9,668 nt of DNA from Clostridiales bacterium (GCA_019418195.1 DYCJ01000080.1:1-9668); one strand, 5' to 3'. Positions 1 to 9,187 are shown, numbered from the stretch's first letter. Numbers and translations: made by a program. Notes: generated by a model not told the origin, from the sequence alone.

Positions 1-205
1 TTTCCTTTTACAATGTGTTGTTTCTTTGTCTTTCATTTTCCATTATTTATTTTTCTTAAATGAAACAGAAATATAGGCTGAACCAGCCAGGATTAAAAAT
101 AGAGTATACTTAGATTTATTATTTGATTTCTTATATACAGTATGTCACATATAAACATTATATTGTATTTTTTCGGAACCACAATACAATGCAATAATTT
201 ATAGC
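1..205. other. A+T-rich intergenic stretch left of the gyrA terminator
   Basis: No supportable gene is visible here on either strand. The stretch is strongly A+T-rich and full of stops. The only organised elements are a candidate leftward promoter at 157-184 and an 8-bp inverted repeat (162-169 with 183-190). A leftward ATG at 36-34 stays open to the window edge for 12 codons but lacks a convincing ribosome binding site, so it is not called as a gene. Confidence 0.6.
157..184 (-). promoter_or_regulatory. Candidate sigma-A promoter reading leftward out of the window
   Basis: Read on the - strand there is TTGTGG (184-179), a 16-base spacer and a perfect TATAAT (162-157). It lies just past the gyrA terminator, so it could start a separate leftward transcript whose gene is outside the window. 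An 8-bp inverted repeat (ATTGTATT 162-169, AATACAAT 183-190) overlaps both promoter elements and could be an operator. The -35 is weak and A+T-rich DNA yields such matches by chance, so this is tentative. Confidence 0.35.
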
Positions 206-268
206 AAAAAAGACTGCCTCACAGCGCAAGGAATTCTTTCATCCTTATCTCTGCGCCACATGGCAGCC
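206..268 (-). terminator. Rho-independent terminator of gyrA (end of the operon)
   Basis: On the - strand an outer 7-bp stem (268-262 with 218-212, one G-U pair) encloses wobble pairs, then a GCGCA/TGCGC stem and an inner AAGGA/TCCTT stem. The structure is followed directly by a run of six T residues (211-206). It starts 34 bases after the gyrA stop codon, as expected for the end of this transcription unit. On the + strand the same hairpin is followed by a T-rich stretch (269-286), so it may also stop transcription coming from the left. Confidence 0.8.
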
Positions 269-301
269 TTTATTTTTATATTTTCTTATAACAACCTTTT
301 T

Positions 302-2806
302 TTATTTTTCGGACTCTTCCTCAGTCTCCTCTTTTATCTCTACCTGCTCACCATCTATCTCAGCTGATGCTTTTCTTACTTTTGCAACACTTGCCACGGT
401 GTCGTTTTCAGATAAATTTATGAGTTTGACTCCGGAAGTTATCCTTCCATATACGGAAATGTCTTCACACTTCATCCTGATCACGATTCCCTCTGTATTG
501 ATGATCATGATCTCGCTGTCATCGTCCACTGCTTTCATTCCCACTACGTATCCGGTCTTCTCAGTGATCTTATAGCACTTCACACCTTTTCCGCCGCGGT
601 TCTGTCTTGTGAACTCATCCATGCTGGTCCGCTTGCCCATTCCCTTTTCAGACACGATAAGGAGATCTTTGCCCTGGCTGCTCATCTGCATGCCGATGAC
701 CTCATCATTATCGCTTAAGTTCATACCGCGTACACCCATGGAAACTCTTCCTGTTGAGCGGACATCCGACTCATGGAACCGTATACACTGGCCATCTTTT
801 GTCACAAGCAGGATATCCTGATCATTATCTGTTACTTTTACTTCGATCAGCATATCATCTTCTCTTAGGACGATGGCTGCAAGTCCTGTCTTTCTGACAT
901 TCATATAATCCTTGATCGGAGTCTTCTTAACAAGACCTTTCTGCGTTGCCATAAACAGAAATTTTCCATCCTCATATTCCTTGATCGGAATCGTTGCCGT
1001 GATTTTCTCTTCCGGCATAAGCTGCAGCAGATTTATGATAGCTGTTCCTCTTGCGGTTCTTCCCGCTTCCGGTATCTCATATGCCTTGAGACGGTATACA
1101 CGTCCTTTATTTGTAAAGAACATAATATAGTGATGACTTGTAGTGACGAAAAGTTCTCTTATAAAGTCATCTTCCAGAGTCTGCATACCCTTGATGCCTT
1201 TGCCTCCGCGGTTCTGGCTCTTGAAAGTATCCATGCTCATTCTCTTTATATATCCCATATTTGTGACTGTGATCACAACATTTTCTCTCGGGATAAGATC
1301 TTCCATGGAGATATCGAACTCATCATATCCGATATGTGTTCTTCTGTCATCTCCGTATTTTTCGGAAATAACAAGGATTTCTTTTTTGATAACACCGAGA
1401 AGGAGTTTGCGGTCTGCAAGGATTGCTTTGTACTCATCAATTTTTTTCATGAGCTCTGCATATTCTGCTTCAAGTTTTTCTCTCTCCAGACCTGTCAGAG
1501 CTCTCAGACGCATATCTACGATAGCCTGAGCCTGGACATCAGATAATTCAAACCGCTCCATCAATTCAGCCTTAGCGATCTGGACTGTCTTAGATCCGCG
1601 GATGATCTTTATTACTTCGTCAATATTATCAAGAGCGATCAATAACCCTTTTAAAATATGAGCTCTTTCTTCTGCTTTGTTAAGGTCATATTTTGTTCTT
1701 CTTGTCACGACATCTTCCTGATGCTGAAGATAATATTTCAGCATATCAAGAAGATTCATTACCTTAGGCTGTCCGTTTACAAGGGCAAGCATGATCACGC
1801 CAAAGGTATCCTGAAGCTGTGTATGTTTATAGAGCTGGTTCAGTATGACATTCGGATTGACATCACGGCGGAGTTCGATACAGATCCTCATTCCTTCACG
1901 GCTGGACTGATCGCTCAGATCCGTGATTCCGTCGATCTTCTTATCTCTTACAAGCTCAGCGATCTTCTCGATCAGCCTTGCCTTATTCACCATATACGGA
2001 AGTTCCGTTACAATGATCCGGTTCTTTCCATTTGCCATCGGCTCGATATTTGTAACAGAACGTACTCTTATCTTTCCGCGTCCTGTACGGTATGCCTCTT
2101 CGATTCCTCTTGTACCTAGAATCTCTGCCCCTGTCGGGAAATCCGGTCCTTTTATGATTTTTAAAATATCTTCGATCGTAGTCTCACCGTTCTCATCAAT
2201 CTGGTCGTCTATGATCTTTACCACCGCACCGATCACTTCTCTTAAGTTGTGCGGCGGGATATTGGTTGCCATTCCTACGGCAATACCGGAAGTACCATTT
2301 ACCAGAAGATTCGGAAATCTTGACGGCAGTACGGTCGGTTCTTTCTCTGTCTCATCAAAGTTCGGAGTGAAATCAACCGTATCTTTGTTGATATCTGCTG
2401 TCATCTCCATGGATATCTTACTCAGACGCGCCTCTGTATAACGCATGGCCGCTGCCCCGTCGCCGTCCACAGATCCAAAGTTACCGTGGCCGTCTACGAG
2501 CGGATATCGTGTTGACCACTCCTGTGCCAGATTGACAAGAGCTCCGTAGATCGAACTGTCTCCGTGAGGATGATATTTACCCATCGTATCACCGACGATA
2601 CGGGCACACTTACGATGCGGCTTATCCGGACCGTTGTTTAACTCTATCATTGAGTAAAGGATTCTTCTCTGTACCGGCTTCAGGCCATCTCTTACATCCG
2701 GAAGAGCACGGGATGCGATTACGCTCATCGCATAGTCGATATAGGAAATCTCCATTGTCTTTTTCAGATCGACTTCGTGAACTTTATCAAAAATATTATC
2801 TTCCAT
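302..2806 (-). CDS. gyrA: DNA gyrase subunit A
   Basis: This is the breakage-reunion subunit of DNA gyrase, which with GyrB forms an A2B2 enzyme that introduces negative supercoils using ATP. The 834-aa length is normal for the family. The N-terminal winged-helix and tower core contains the active-site Tyr123 in the segment [11 protein letters not shown]. The quinolone region carries GDSSIYG at 82-88, with Ser84 retained but Gly at 88 where Asp or Glu is usual. The C-terminal DNA-wrapping beta-pinwheel starts near residue 505 and has the GyrA box QNRGGKG at 531-537 plus a second identical heptad at 735-741. The tail (about 815-834) is very acidic, which in some gyrases tunes supercoiling. The start is fixed by AAAGGAG (2820-2814) seven bases upstream. 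It is the last gene of the cluster and is followed by a terminator. Confidence 0.98.
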   Translation of the reverse strand: MEDNIFDKVHEVDLKKTMEISYIDYAMSVIASRALPDVRDGLKPVQRRILYSMIELNNGPDKPHRKCARIVGDTMGKYHPHGDSSIYGALVNLAQEWSTRYPLVDGHGNFGSVDGDGAAAMRYTEARLSKISMEMTADINKDTVDFTPNFDETEKEPTVLPSRFPNLLVNGTSGIAVGMATNIPPHNLREVIGAVVKIIDDQIDENGETTIEDILKIIKGPDFPTGAEILGTRGIEEAYRTGRGKIRVRSVTNIEPMANGKNRIIVTELPYMVNKARLIEKIAELVRDKKIDGITDLSDQSSREGMRICIELRRDVNPNVILNQLYKHTQLQDTFGVIMLALVNGQPKVMNLLDMLKYYLQHQEDVVTRRTKYDLNKAEERAHILKGLLIALDNIDEVIKIIRGSKTVQIAKAELMERFELSDVQAQAIVDMRLRALTGLEREKLEAEYAELMKKIDEYKAILADRKLLLGVIKKEILVISEKYGDDRRTHIGYDEFDISMEDLIPRENVVITVTNMGYIKRMSMDTFKSQNRGGKGIKGMQTLEDDFIRELFVTTSHHYIMFFTNKGRVYRLKAYEIPEAGRTARGTAIINLLQLMPEEKITATIPIKEYEDGKFLFMATQKGLVKKTPIKDYMNVRKTGLAAIVLREDDMLIEVKVTDNDQDILLVTKDGQCIRFHESDVRSTGRVSMGVRGMNLSDNDEVIGMQMSSQGKDLLIVSEKGMGKRTSMDEFTRQNRGGKGVKCYKITEKTGYVVGMKAVDDDSEIMIINTEGIVIRMKCEDISVYGRITSGVKLINLSENDTVASVAKVRKASAEIDGEQVEIKEETEEESEK

Positions 2807-2830
2807 AGTTTATCTCCTTTATGAGTTATT

Positions 2831-2885
2831 GGCTTCTTCCGCTCCCGGCTTAAAGCCTGTACTGCGGCTACTTCCGCTCCCGGCT
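2831..2885. repeat. 20-bp direct repeat pair, 35-base period
   Basis: The + strand reads GGCTTCTTCCGCTCCCGGCT at 2831-2850 and GGCTACTTCCGCTCCCGGCT at 2866-2885. The copies are identical at 19 of 20 positions, with start-to-start spacing of 35 bases. Each copy both begins and ends with GGCT. The left copy ends 11 bases before the gyrA ribosome binding site region. A small inverted repeat (GGCTT 2847-2851, AAGCC 2853-2857) sits at the junction. Confidence 0.85.
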
Positions 2886-2887
2886 CT

Positions 2888-2918
2888 CCAGTTCAAAAAC
2901 CTGCGGTTTTTTCACTGG
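2888..2918. repeat. Hairpin in the gyrB-gyrA spacer (triloop, A/T-C/G stem)
   Basis: AAAAACC (2895-2901) pairs perfectly with GGTTTTT (2905-2911) around a 3-base loop. After a 2x2 mismatch the stem resumes with CCAGT (2888-2892) pairing ACTGG (2914-2918). Its last two bases are shared with the next hairpin (2917-2941), so the full forms of the two structures compete slightly. Confidence 0.75.
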
Positions 2919-2941
2919 GCTGGCATTCCCAATGCCAGCCC
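2917..2941. repeat. Perfect 11-bp hairpin in the gyrB-gyrA spacer
   Basis: GGGCTGGCATT (2917-2927) and AATGCCAGCCC (2931-2941) are perfect inverted copies separated by only three bases. This is the strongest single stem in the window. In the gyrA-ward transcript it is followed by the A-rich arm of the neighbouring hairpin rather than by a U tract, so it is not a classical terminator. It could protect or define an mRNA end, or be part of a mobile repeat. Confidence 0.85.
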
Positions 2942-2950
2942 CTGTGTCCA

Positions 2951-3004
2951 CTCTGTGCCAGACAAGCAAGTAAACTTGCTTTCTGTCCCATAGCGTCCAC
3001 AGAG
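2951..3004. repeat. Nested hairpin just downstream of gyrB
   Basis: An outer 7-bp stem CTCTGTG (2951-2957) with CACAGAG (2998-3004) encloses a perfect 8-bp inner stem AAGCAAGT (2964-2971) with ACTTGCTT (2974-2981). The inner stem has a 2-base gap at its centre and is flanked by short GAC/GTC pairing (2961-2963 with 2985-2987). The structure begins 18 bases after the gyrB stop codon. Confidence 0.65.
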
Positions 3005-3021
3005 CCGGTCGCTGTTAATCG

Positions 3022-4959
<1,938 letters not shown>

Positions 4960-4966
4960 TTAATAA

Positions 4967-4972
4967 CCTCCT
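4967..4972 (-). promoter_or_regulatory. gyrB ribosome binding site overlapping the recF stop codon
   Basis: The - strand reads TAGGAGG, in which the first three bases are the recF stop codon (4973-4971) and AGGAGG occupies 4972-4967. It lies seven bases before the gyrB ATG. Ribosomes ending recF therefore sit on the gyrB initiation site, which favours coupled translation. Confidence 0.8.
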
Positions 4973-6059
4973 AATTTGCGTTTACTGCATGCCCGTTCCT
5001 GATGTGGAATATTTTGTTTATCGAAAATCTGTGATTTACAAATTCATCAAGCCCGGTACATGTAATTATCGTCTGTATATTGTTAATACTGTCCAATAAA
5101 TAGTTTTGCCGATGTTTGTCCAATTCAGACAATACATCGTCAAGTAACAGGACAGGGGTATCCTTTATCACCTGTTTTACCAGTTCTATTTCAGACATTT
5201 TCAGCGACAGTGCTGCTGTTCTCTGCTGTCCCAGCGAACCGAACTTCCTTACATCCAGTCCGCTGTCTGTAGTAAAACAGATATCATCCCTGTGAGGACC
5301 TACCGTGGTGCTCTTCATCCTCATATCTCTTTCCCTGTAACGCTTTAATGCCTCCTCCAGAGACATATTTCCATTACTCGCTTCATAAGAGATAGAAATT
5401 CTTTCTTTCCCTCCGGTTAATTTAAAATGAATATCAGAAATTATTTCATTTACTTGTTTTATGAAATTTTTTCTTGCTTCCAGAACCTTTGTCCCGTATG
5501 CAGCCATCTGCATATCCCATATATCCAGAGTATCCATCAGGTTCTTCTGTCCGTATAGATCTTTGAGTAAGGAATTTCTTTGATTGATGATGCGATTATA
5601 GTTTGAAAGGTTACTGAGATATATTTTATCAAGCTGAGACAATTCAAGATCAATAAATCTCCTTCTCCCCGACGGTCCTTCTTTGATGATATTCAGGTCT
5701 TCCGGAGAAAAAAATACAAAATGGACAATACCAAACAGCTCTCCTGCTTTCCTGATCGGAATCTTGTCGATTGCAATTCCTTTGGGGCTGTTCTTTTTCA
5801 GATGCATATCGATCTGAAAACAGATTCCTCTCTTCTCTACTATTGTCTCTATATGGGATTCATCATATCCAAACTGTATGATATCTCTGTCTTTTGTCCC
5901 TCTGTGTGATTTGGTTGTCCCTGACAGATATAATGCCTCCAGTATATTGGTCTTTCCCTGGGCATTATCACCATACAATATATTGGTATTCGGATCAAAA
6001 TTTAAGTCCAGCAGATCATAATTTCTGTAATTTTTCAGCTTTAAAGATTTGATTACCAT
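4971..6059 (-). CDS. recF: DNA replication and repair protein RecF
   Basis: RecF is an SMC/ABC-like ATPase that acts with RecO and RecR to load RecA at single-strand gaps and stalled forks. The 362-aa length is typical. The N-terminus MVIKSLKLKNYRNY is the family signature opening. Walker A is GDNAQGKT at 30-37, the ABC signature is FGSLGQQRT at 273-281, and Walker B is VLLLDDVLSELD at 303-314 followed by a D-loop. The region between about 145 and 250 is the helical lobe II. The ribosome binding site is weak (GGGAAAG just before the ATG) and the 55-base gap from the S4 gene is A-rich in the sense strand, so expression may depend partly on upstream translation. No gene of the remB/yaaB type lies between recF and gyrB, unlike in Bacillus subtilis. 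Confidence 0.97.
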   Translation of the reverse strand: MVIKSLKLKNYRNYDLLDLNFDPNTNILYGDNAQGKTNILEALYLSGTTKSHRGTKDRDIIQFGYDESHIETIVEKRGICFQIDMHLKKNSPKGIAIDKIPIRKAGELFGIVHFVFFSPEDLNIIKEGPSGRRRFIDLELSQLDKIYLSNLSNYNRIINQRNSLLKDLYGQKNLMDTLDIWDMQMAAYGTKVLEARKNFIKQVNEIISDIHFKLTGGKERISISYEASNGNMSLEEALKRYRERDMRMKSTTVGPHRDDICFTTDSGLDVRKFGSLGQQRTAALSLKMSEIELVKQVIKDTPVLLLDDVLSELDKHRQNYLLDSINNIQTIITCTGLDEFVNHRFSINKIFHIRNGHAVNAN

Positions 6060-6114
6060 AACTTTCCCATCTAATCTATTTTACACTTTTTTCACTTTTT
6101 TTTCAACGTATGGA

Positions 6115-6327
6115 TCAGCAAATCTCTATCTCTCTGCCTTCATATGACGCGATATCCCCCGGATGGAGCTTTCTTCCCCGTCTCGTCTCAGTTTCTCCGT
6201 TTACGGTGACAAGCCCGTCCTGGATGACTTCTTTTGCCTCTGCGCCGGACTCAACAAATCCTGCTGCTTTTAAAACCTGTCCGAGCCGGATGAATTCTTC
6301 TCCGGCTCTCAACTTAAAATTTTCCAT
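6115..6327 (-). CDS. yaaA: S4-domain RNA-binding protein, YaaA/RlbA type
   Basis: This 70-aa protein is almost entirely one S4 RNA-binding fold. The segment from FIRLGQVLKAAGFVESGAEA through VTVNGETETRRGRKL and the PGD turn matches the small S4 proteins encoded between dnaN and recF in many Firmicutes. The B. subtilis relative has been linked to ribosome assembly; that role here is inferred from family and position. The conserved basic stretch RRGRK (49-53) is a likely RNA contact. The start is supported by AGGAGA (6338-6333) directly after the dnaN stop codon, with only 11 bases between the genes, so it is co-transcribed with dnaN. It is unrelated to the E. coli protein also called YaaA. Confidence 0.92.
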   Translation of the reverse strand: MENFKLRAGEEFIRLGQVLKAAGFVESGAEAKEVIQDGLVTVNGETETRRGRKLHPGDIASYEGREIEIC

Positions 6328-6338
6328 TTATTTCTCCT

Positions 6339-7448
6339 CTATACTGCCGCGTTAAAGTTTACAGGAAGGATCAGATAGATATAGCTCTGTTCCTCGTCCT
6401 TAATGAACAGCGGTGCTTTTGCATTCATAAAATACAGATCTACTTCTTCATCATCGATGACACGAAGTGCATCTATAAGGAACTTCGGATTGAATCCGAT
6501 CAGGAGGTCTTTTCCCTCTTTGATACACATGATCTCCTCATCCATGGATCCGATCTGGGACTTGATCTTAAATTCCATGGATTCATCCCTGATATCAATG
6601 ATGATCGGTTTCTTATCTCCTTCTTTGATCAGCAGAGTTGCCCTGTCGATACAATCCAGGAGTTCTCTTTTATTGATCCTTACTTTCGTCTCATAATCGC
6701 TTGAAAGCATCTGGTCGATCCTGAAATATTCCCCTTCGATCAGCCTGGATACAACAACCGTCCTGTCAAATTCAAACACTATATGATTTTTCGTAAATGA
6801 TATATCCACATTTGCTTCGGCTTCTCCGCCGATGATCTTGCTGATTTCCTGAAGCGTCTTGCCCGGTACGATCACTTTCTTCGGTGAATAGGAATCTTTC
6901 AGCTCGATCTTGCGGATCGAGATCCTGTGTCCGTCAAGAGATACCACTTTCAGGATATTATCCTCTATCTCGAAGAGTTCACCTGTCATCATTTTATTCG
7001 TATCGCTGTCCGCGATCGAAAAGATCGTCTGGCGGATCACTTCCTTGAGTGTAAACTCAGATACCGTGATAAAGTCGTCTTTCTCTACAGCAGGCAGATA
7101 TGAGAACTCGTCCCCCGGCTGTGCGGCAATGTTAAATTTCGCTTTCTCGCAAGTGATCAGGACCTGGCTGTCTCCCTGTGTCTCTATGACTATCTCATTG
7201 TCAGGCAGCTTCCTCACGATTTCCGAGAAAATTCTGGCATTTAATGCAATAATGCCCCTCTCTACGATTTCTCCGTCTATTGATGTCTCGATACCGAGTT
7301 CCATATCATTGGCAGTCAGTTTTATCACATCAGTAGATGCATCGATCAGTATACATTCCAGGATGGGCATCGTCGTTTTTGACGGAACTGCTTTTGAGAC
7401 AATGCTGACTCCTTTTGACAGATTGGTTTTTGTACAGATGATCTTCAT
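6339..7448 (-). CDS. dnaN: DNA polymerase III sliding clamp (beta subunit)
   Basis: DnaN is the ring-shaped clamp that tethers the replicative polymerase and other clamp-binding proteins to DNA. The product is 369 aa, the usual size, made of three similar clamp domains of about 120 residues. Recognisable family segments are KTTMPILECILIDA (24-37), SLDGHRISI (170-178), SRLIEGEYF (234-242) and GFNPKFLIDAL (318-328). The C-terminus is LILPVN followed by six more residues, where many clamps end shortly after PVR or PMR. The reading frame is open further upstream to a TTG at 7574, but the true start is the ATG at 7448: homology begins there and an AGGAG (7463-7459) lies ten bases before it. It heads the tight dnaN-S4-recF-gyrB cluster. 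Confidence 0.97.
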   Translation of the reverse strand: MKIICTKTNLSKGVSIVSKAVPSKTTMPILECILIDASTDVIKLTANDMELGIETSIDGEIVERGIIALNARIFSEIVRKLPDNEIVIETQGDSQVLITCEKAKFNIAAQPGDEFSYLPAVEKDDFITVSEFTLKEVIRQTIFSIADSDTNKMMTGELFEIEDNILKVVSLDGHRISIRKIELKDSYSPKKVIVPGKTLQEISKIIGGEAEANVDISFTKNHIVFEFDRTVVVSRLIEGEYFRIDQMLSSDYETKVRINKRELLDCIDRATLLIKEGDKKPIIIDIRDESMEFKIKSQIGSMDEEIMCIKEGKDLLIGFNPKFLIDALRVIDDEEVDLYFMNAKAPLFIKDEEQSYIYLILPVNFNAAV

Positions 7449-7816
7449 GTGATTGTAACTCCTTTCCTTCCTGTAACCATATCTCTTACGGTATGGTGGT
7501 ATAACTTTCGCGCATATATAGTGTGTGAAAAAGTGTAAGGCGGACGCGCGCTGTGTATTATGACAGGATATCAATTCCGCCTCCGTATTATTAGGGGCTG
7601 TGAATATGTTAATAACTGCTCCAAAGCCTTAAAAATAAAGGCTTATCCGTTTTGATAAGTATGTTGGTCACTGTTGGACAGGATGAAGAAACAGTGGGAA
7701 TAATTTTCGGCCCGATATGAAGTTCAGATCATGTAAATCTGTTATTCACATATTGTTCCACATCTTGTCTACAGAGTTATCAACATAATAAGCTGGTTTT
7801 ATATGTATTATACACA
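7449..7816. other. dnaA-dnaN spacer, probable second half of the origin
   Basis: These 368 bases hold no gene. The dnaA-proximal part has DnaA-box matches at 7742-7750, 7777-7785 and 7808-7816, with weaker ones at 7599-7607 and 7607-7615. The middle carries three small inverted repeats: 7624-7630 with 7638-7644, 7642-7647 with 7654-7659, and 7669-7675 with 7690-7696. In B. subtilis and several relatives the DnaA boxes and unwinding site downstream of dnaA form the second half of a bipartite origin, and the same is inferred here. I do not see a convincing sigma-A promoter for dnaN; a perfect TATAAT (7812-7807, - strand) lacks a good -35. A DnaA-trio motif could not be identified with confidence. 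Confidence 0.55.
7742..7816. other. DnaA-box cluster downstream of dnaA
   Basis: Three + strand 9-mers match or nearly match the DnaA box: TTATTCACA (7742-7750), TTATCAACA (7777-7785) and TTATACACA (7808-7816). The first and third fit the relaxed consensus TTATNCACA; the second differs from TTATCCACA at one position. The third ends at the base before the dnaA stop codon. A clustering of three in 75 bases on one strand is unlikely to be chance. Confidence 0.65.
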
Positions 7817-9187
7817 TCAGATCGGATTGATCTTCTTTTTAATAATATTAACTGTATTGTTAAGAGCTTCATCTGTTTTCAGCTCATTTTCAATCTTCTT
7901 TACTCCATGGTTAACGGAAGCGTGATCTTTGCCTCCTAAAAGTGCTCCGATTGCCTTTAAAGGTGTATCAGTGAGTGTCCTGCACAGATACATTACGATC
8001 TGACGCGGAAGGACGATCTCAGCATTTCTCTTTTTTCCTTTCAGTTCAGAGATTGGAATATTGAAATGCTCTGACACGATATCTATGATCAGCTCCGGTG
8101 TGACCGGACGGTTATTATCCGGAGATATCATATCTTTCAGAGCTTCTGCCGCCAGGGAAATATCGATGGGCTTGTTCTCAAGGTTTGAGAGTGCGATCAG
8201 TTTATTTAATGATCCTTCAAGCTCACGTATATTTGATTTAATATTGTTTGCAATATACTGCATGACTTCATCCGGAATATGATACCTGTCGAGGCCGTCC
8301 AGCTCTTCTTTCTTTCTTAAGATAGCCATTCGGGTTTCATAATCAGGAGACTGTATATCAGCGATCAGTCCCCACTCAAATCGGGTCCTGAGACGGGCTT
8401 CCAATGTCTCGATATCTTTCGGAGGTTTATCACTGGAAATGATGATCTGCTTGCCGGATACATGCAGATGGTTGAAAGTATGGAAGAACTCTTCCTGTGT
8501 ACTTTCTTTCCCTATGATAAACTGGATATCATCTATAAGAAGAACATCATTGTTCCTGTATTTTTCACGGAACTTGGTCATAGCGAGTTCGCTTCCCGTC
8601 TTACCTGCTTTCAGTGCGTCGATCAGCTCGTTCGTAAATGTCTCGCTGGTGACGTAGAGTACCTGTTTGGACGGATCATTTTCAAGGATAAAATGGGCAA
8701 TGGAATGCATAAGATGAGTTTTTCCCAGCCCGACTCCTCCATATATAAAGAGAGGATTATAAATTTCACCAGGAGATTCTGCAACTGCCAGAGAAGCTGC
8801 ATGTGCAAAGTTATTATTGCTTCCTACCACAAAGGTATCGAAAGTGTATTTCGGATTCAGGTTTGCCTTCTCAAAAAGTGAATTAGCCCTGTTCTTCTTT
8901 ACGATGTTCTCCTTCTTTTCCTGTATGACAGTCTGATTGTCTGTCACAAAAGCAACTTCATATTCGATCCCCGTTACTTCCGCGATACATACTTTAAATG
9001 GAAGGAGATATTTTTCCTCAATGTGTTCCAGGCTGGCCCTTAACTTGACAAGTATATATACAGTGTCATCTGTAACCTCATATACCGTCAGGGGCGCAAT
9101 CCAGGTGTTATATGAAATGTTTGATGAGCAGTATTCCAGCTTCATCTTATTTAATATCTGGTCCCAATTCTGTTCTACAATGTTCAT
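7817..9187 (-). CDS. dnaA: Chromosomal replication initiator protein DnaA
   Basis: DnaA is the AAA+ ATPase that binds DnaA boxes, melts the origin and recruits the helicase. The protein is 456 aa. Domain I is about residues 1-85 and the linker domain II is very short (about 86-110). Domain III has Walker A GGVGLGKTH (150-158), Walker B VLLIDDIQF (215-223), sensor I around IIISSDKPP (248-256), the arginine-finger region EARLRTRFEWGL (263-274) and sensor II NIRELEGSL (319-327). Domain IV, the helix-turn-helix DNA binder, contains the family signature GGKDHASVNHGVKKI (418-432). The start is supported by AGGAG (9201-9197) nine bases upstream. It lies between two DnaA-box clusters and is transcribed divergently from rpmH. 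Confidence 0.98.
   Translation of the reverse strand: MNIVEQNWDQILNKMKLEYCSSNISYNTWIAPLTVYEVTDDTVYILVKLRASLEHIEEKYLLPFKVCIAEVTGIEYEVAFVTDNQTVIQEKKENIVKKNRANSLFEKANLNPKYTFDTFVVGSNNNFAHAASLAVAESPGEIYNPLFIYGGVGLGKTHLMHSIAHFILENDPSKQVLYVTSETFTNELIDALKAGKTGSELAMTKFREKYRNNDVLLIDDIQFIIGKESTQEEFFHTFNHLHVSGKQIIISSDKPPKDIETLEARLRTRFEWGLIADIQSPDYETRMAILRKKEELDGLDRYHIPDEVMQYIANNIKSNIRELEGSLNKLIALSNLENKPIDISLAAEALKDMISPDNNRPVTPELIIDIVSEHFNIPISELKGKKRNAEIVLPRQIVMYLCRTLTDTPLKAIGALLGGKDHASVNHGVKKIENELKTDEALNNTVNIIKKKINPI

Larger units (their letters stand above)
2807..3021 (-). repeat. Structured, repeat-like element in the gyrB-gyrA spacer
   Basis: This 215-base gap inside an otherwise tight operon contains a 20-bp direct repeat pair (2831-2850, 2866-2885) and several successive hairpins (2888-2918, 2917-2941, 2951-3004). 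The stems are perfect or nearly so and the DNA is more G+C-rich than the other spacers of the window. The design looks like a small dispersed intergenic repeat or MITE-like insertion, or else an RNA processing or attenuation element between the two gyrase genes. No recognisable transposase or convincing gene is present. None of the hairpins is followed by a T tract in the gyrA direction, so none is called as a terminator. That it recurs elsewhere in the genome is inference. Confidence 0.5.

Noticed and set aside
1..36. Start of a leftward gene at the ATG 36-34 (MKDKETTHCKRK, open at the edge)
   Set aside because: Only 12 codons are visible, there is no clear ribosome binding site, and the composition is not recognisable.
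1130..1546. Long + strand frames inside gyrA (also 1658-2441 and 4090-4803 in gyrA and gyrB)
   Set aside because: They are antisense shadows of strongly conserved gyrase genes, with no ribosome binding sites and no protein-family resemblance.
2888..2918. Intrinsic terminator between gyrB and gyrA
   Set aside because: The T run at 2907-2912 is the 3' arm of the stem on the + strand, not a tail after the stem in the gyrA transcript direction, so it does not meet terminator form.
2893..2991. A 32-codon ATG-to-TGA reading frame on the - strand in the gyrB-gyrA spacer
   Set aside because: There is no ribosome binding site, the frame runs through the perfect hairpins, and its content looks like translated repeat sequence.
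6060..6114. Promoter or regulatory RNA in the S4-recF gap
   Set aside because: The 55 bases are mainly A runs in the sense strand, with no -35/-10 pair or stable structure; it reads as plain spacer.
7449..7574. N-terminal extension of dnaN to an upstream TTG (42 extra residues)
   Set aside because: The extension has no family similarity and no ribosome binding site at the TTG, while the ATG at 7448 has AGGAG at proper spacing and begins the conserved clamp sequence.
7669..7696. Terminator of dnaA from the CACTGTT/AACAGTG inverted repeat
   Set aside because: The 7-bp stem has a 14-base loop and no T tract follows on the - strand.
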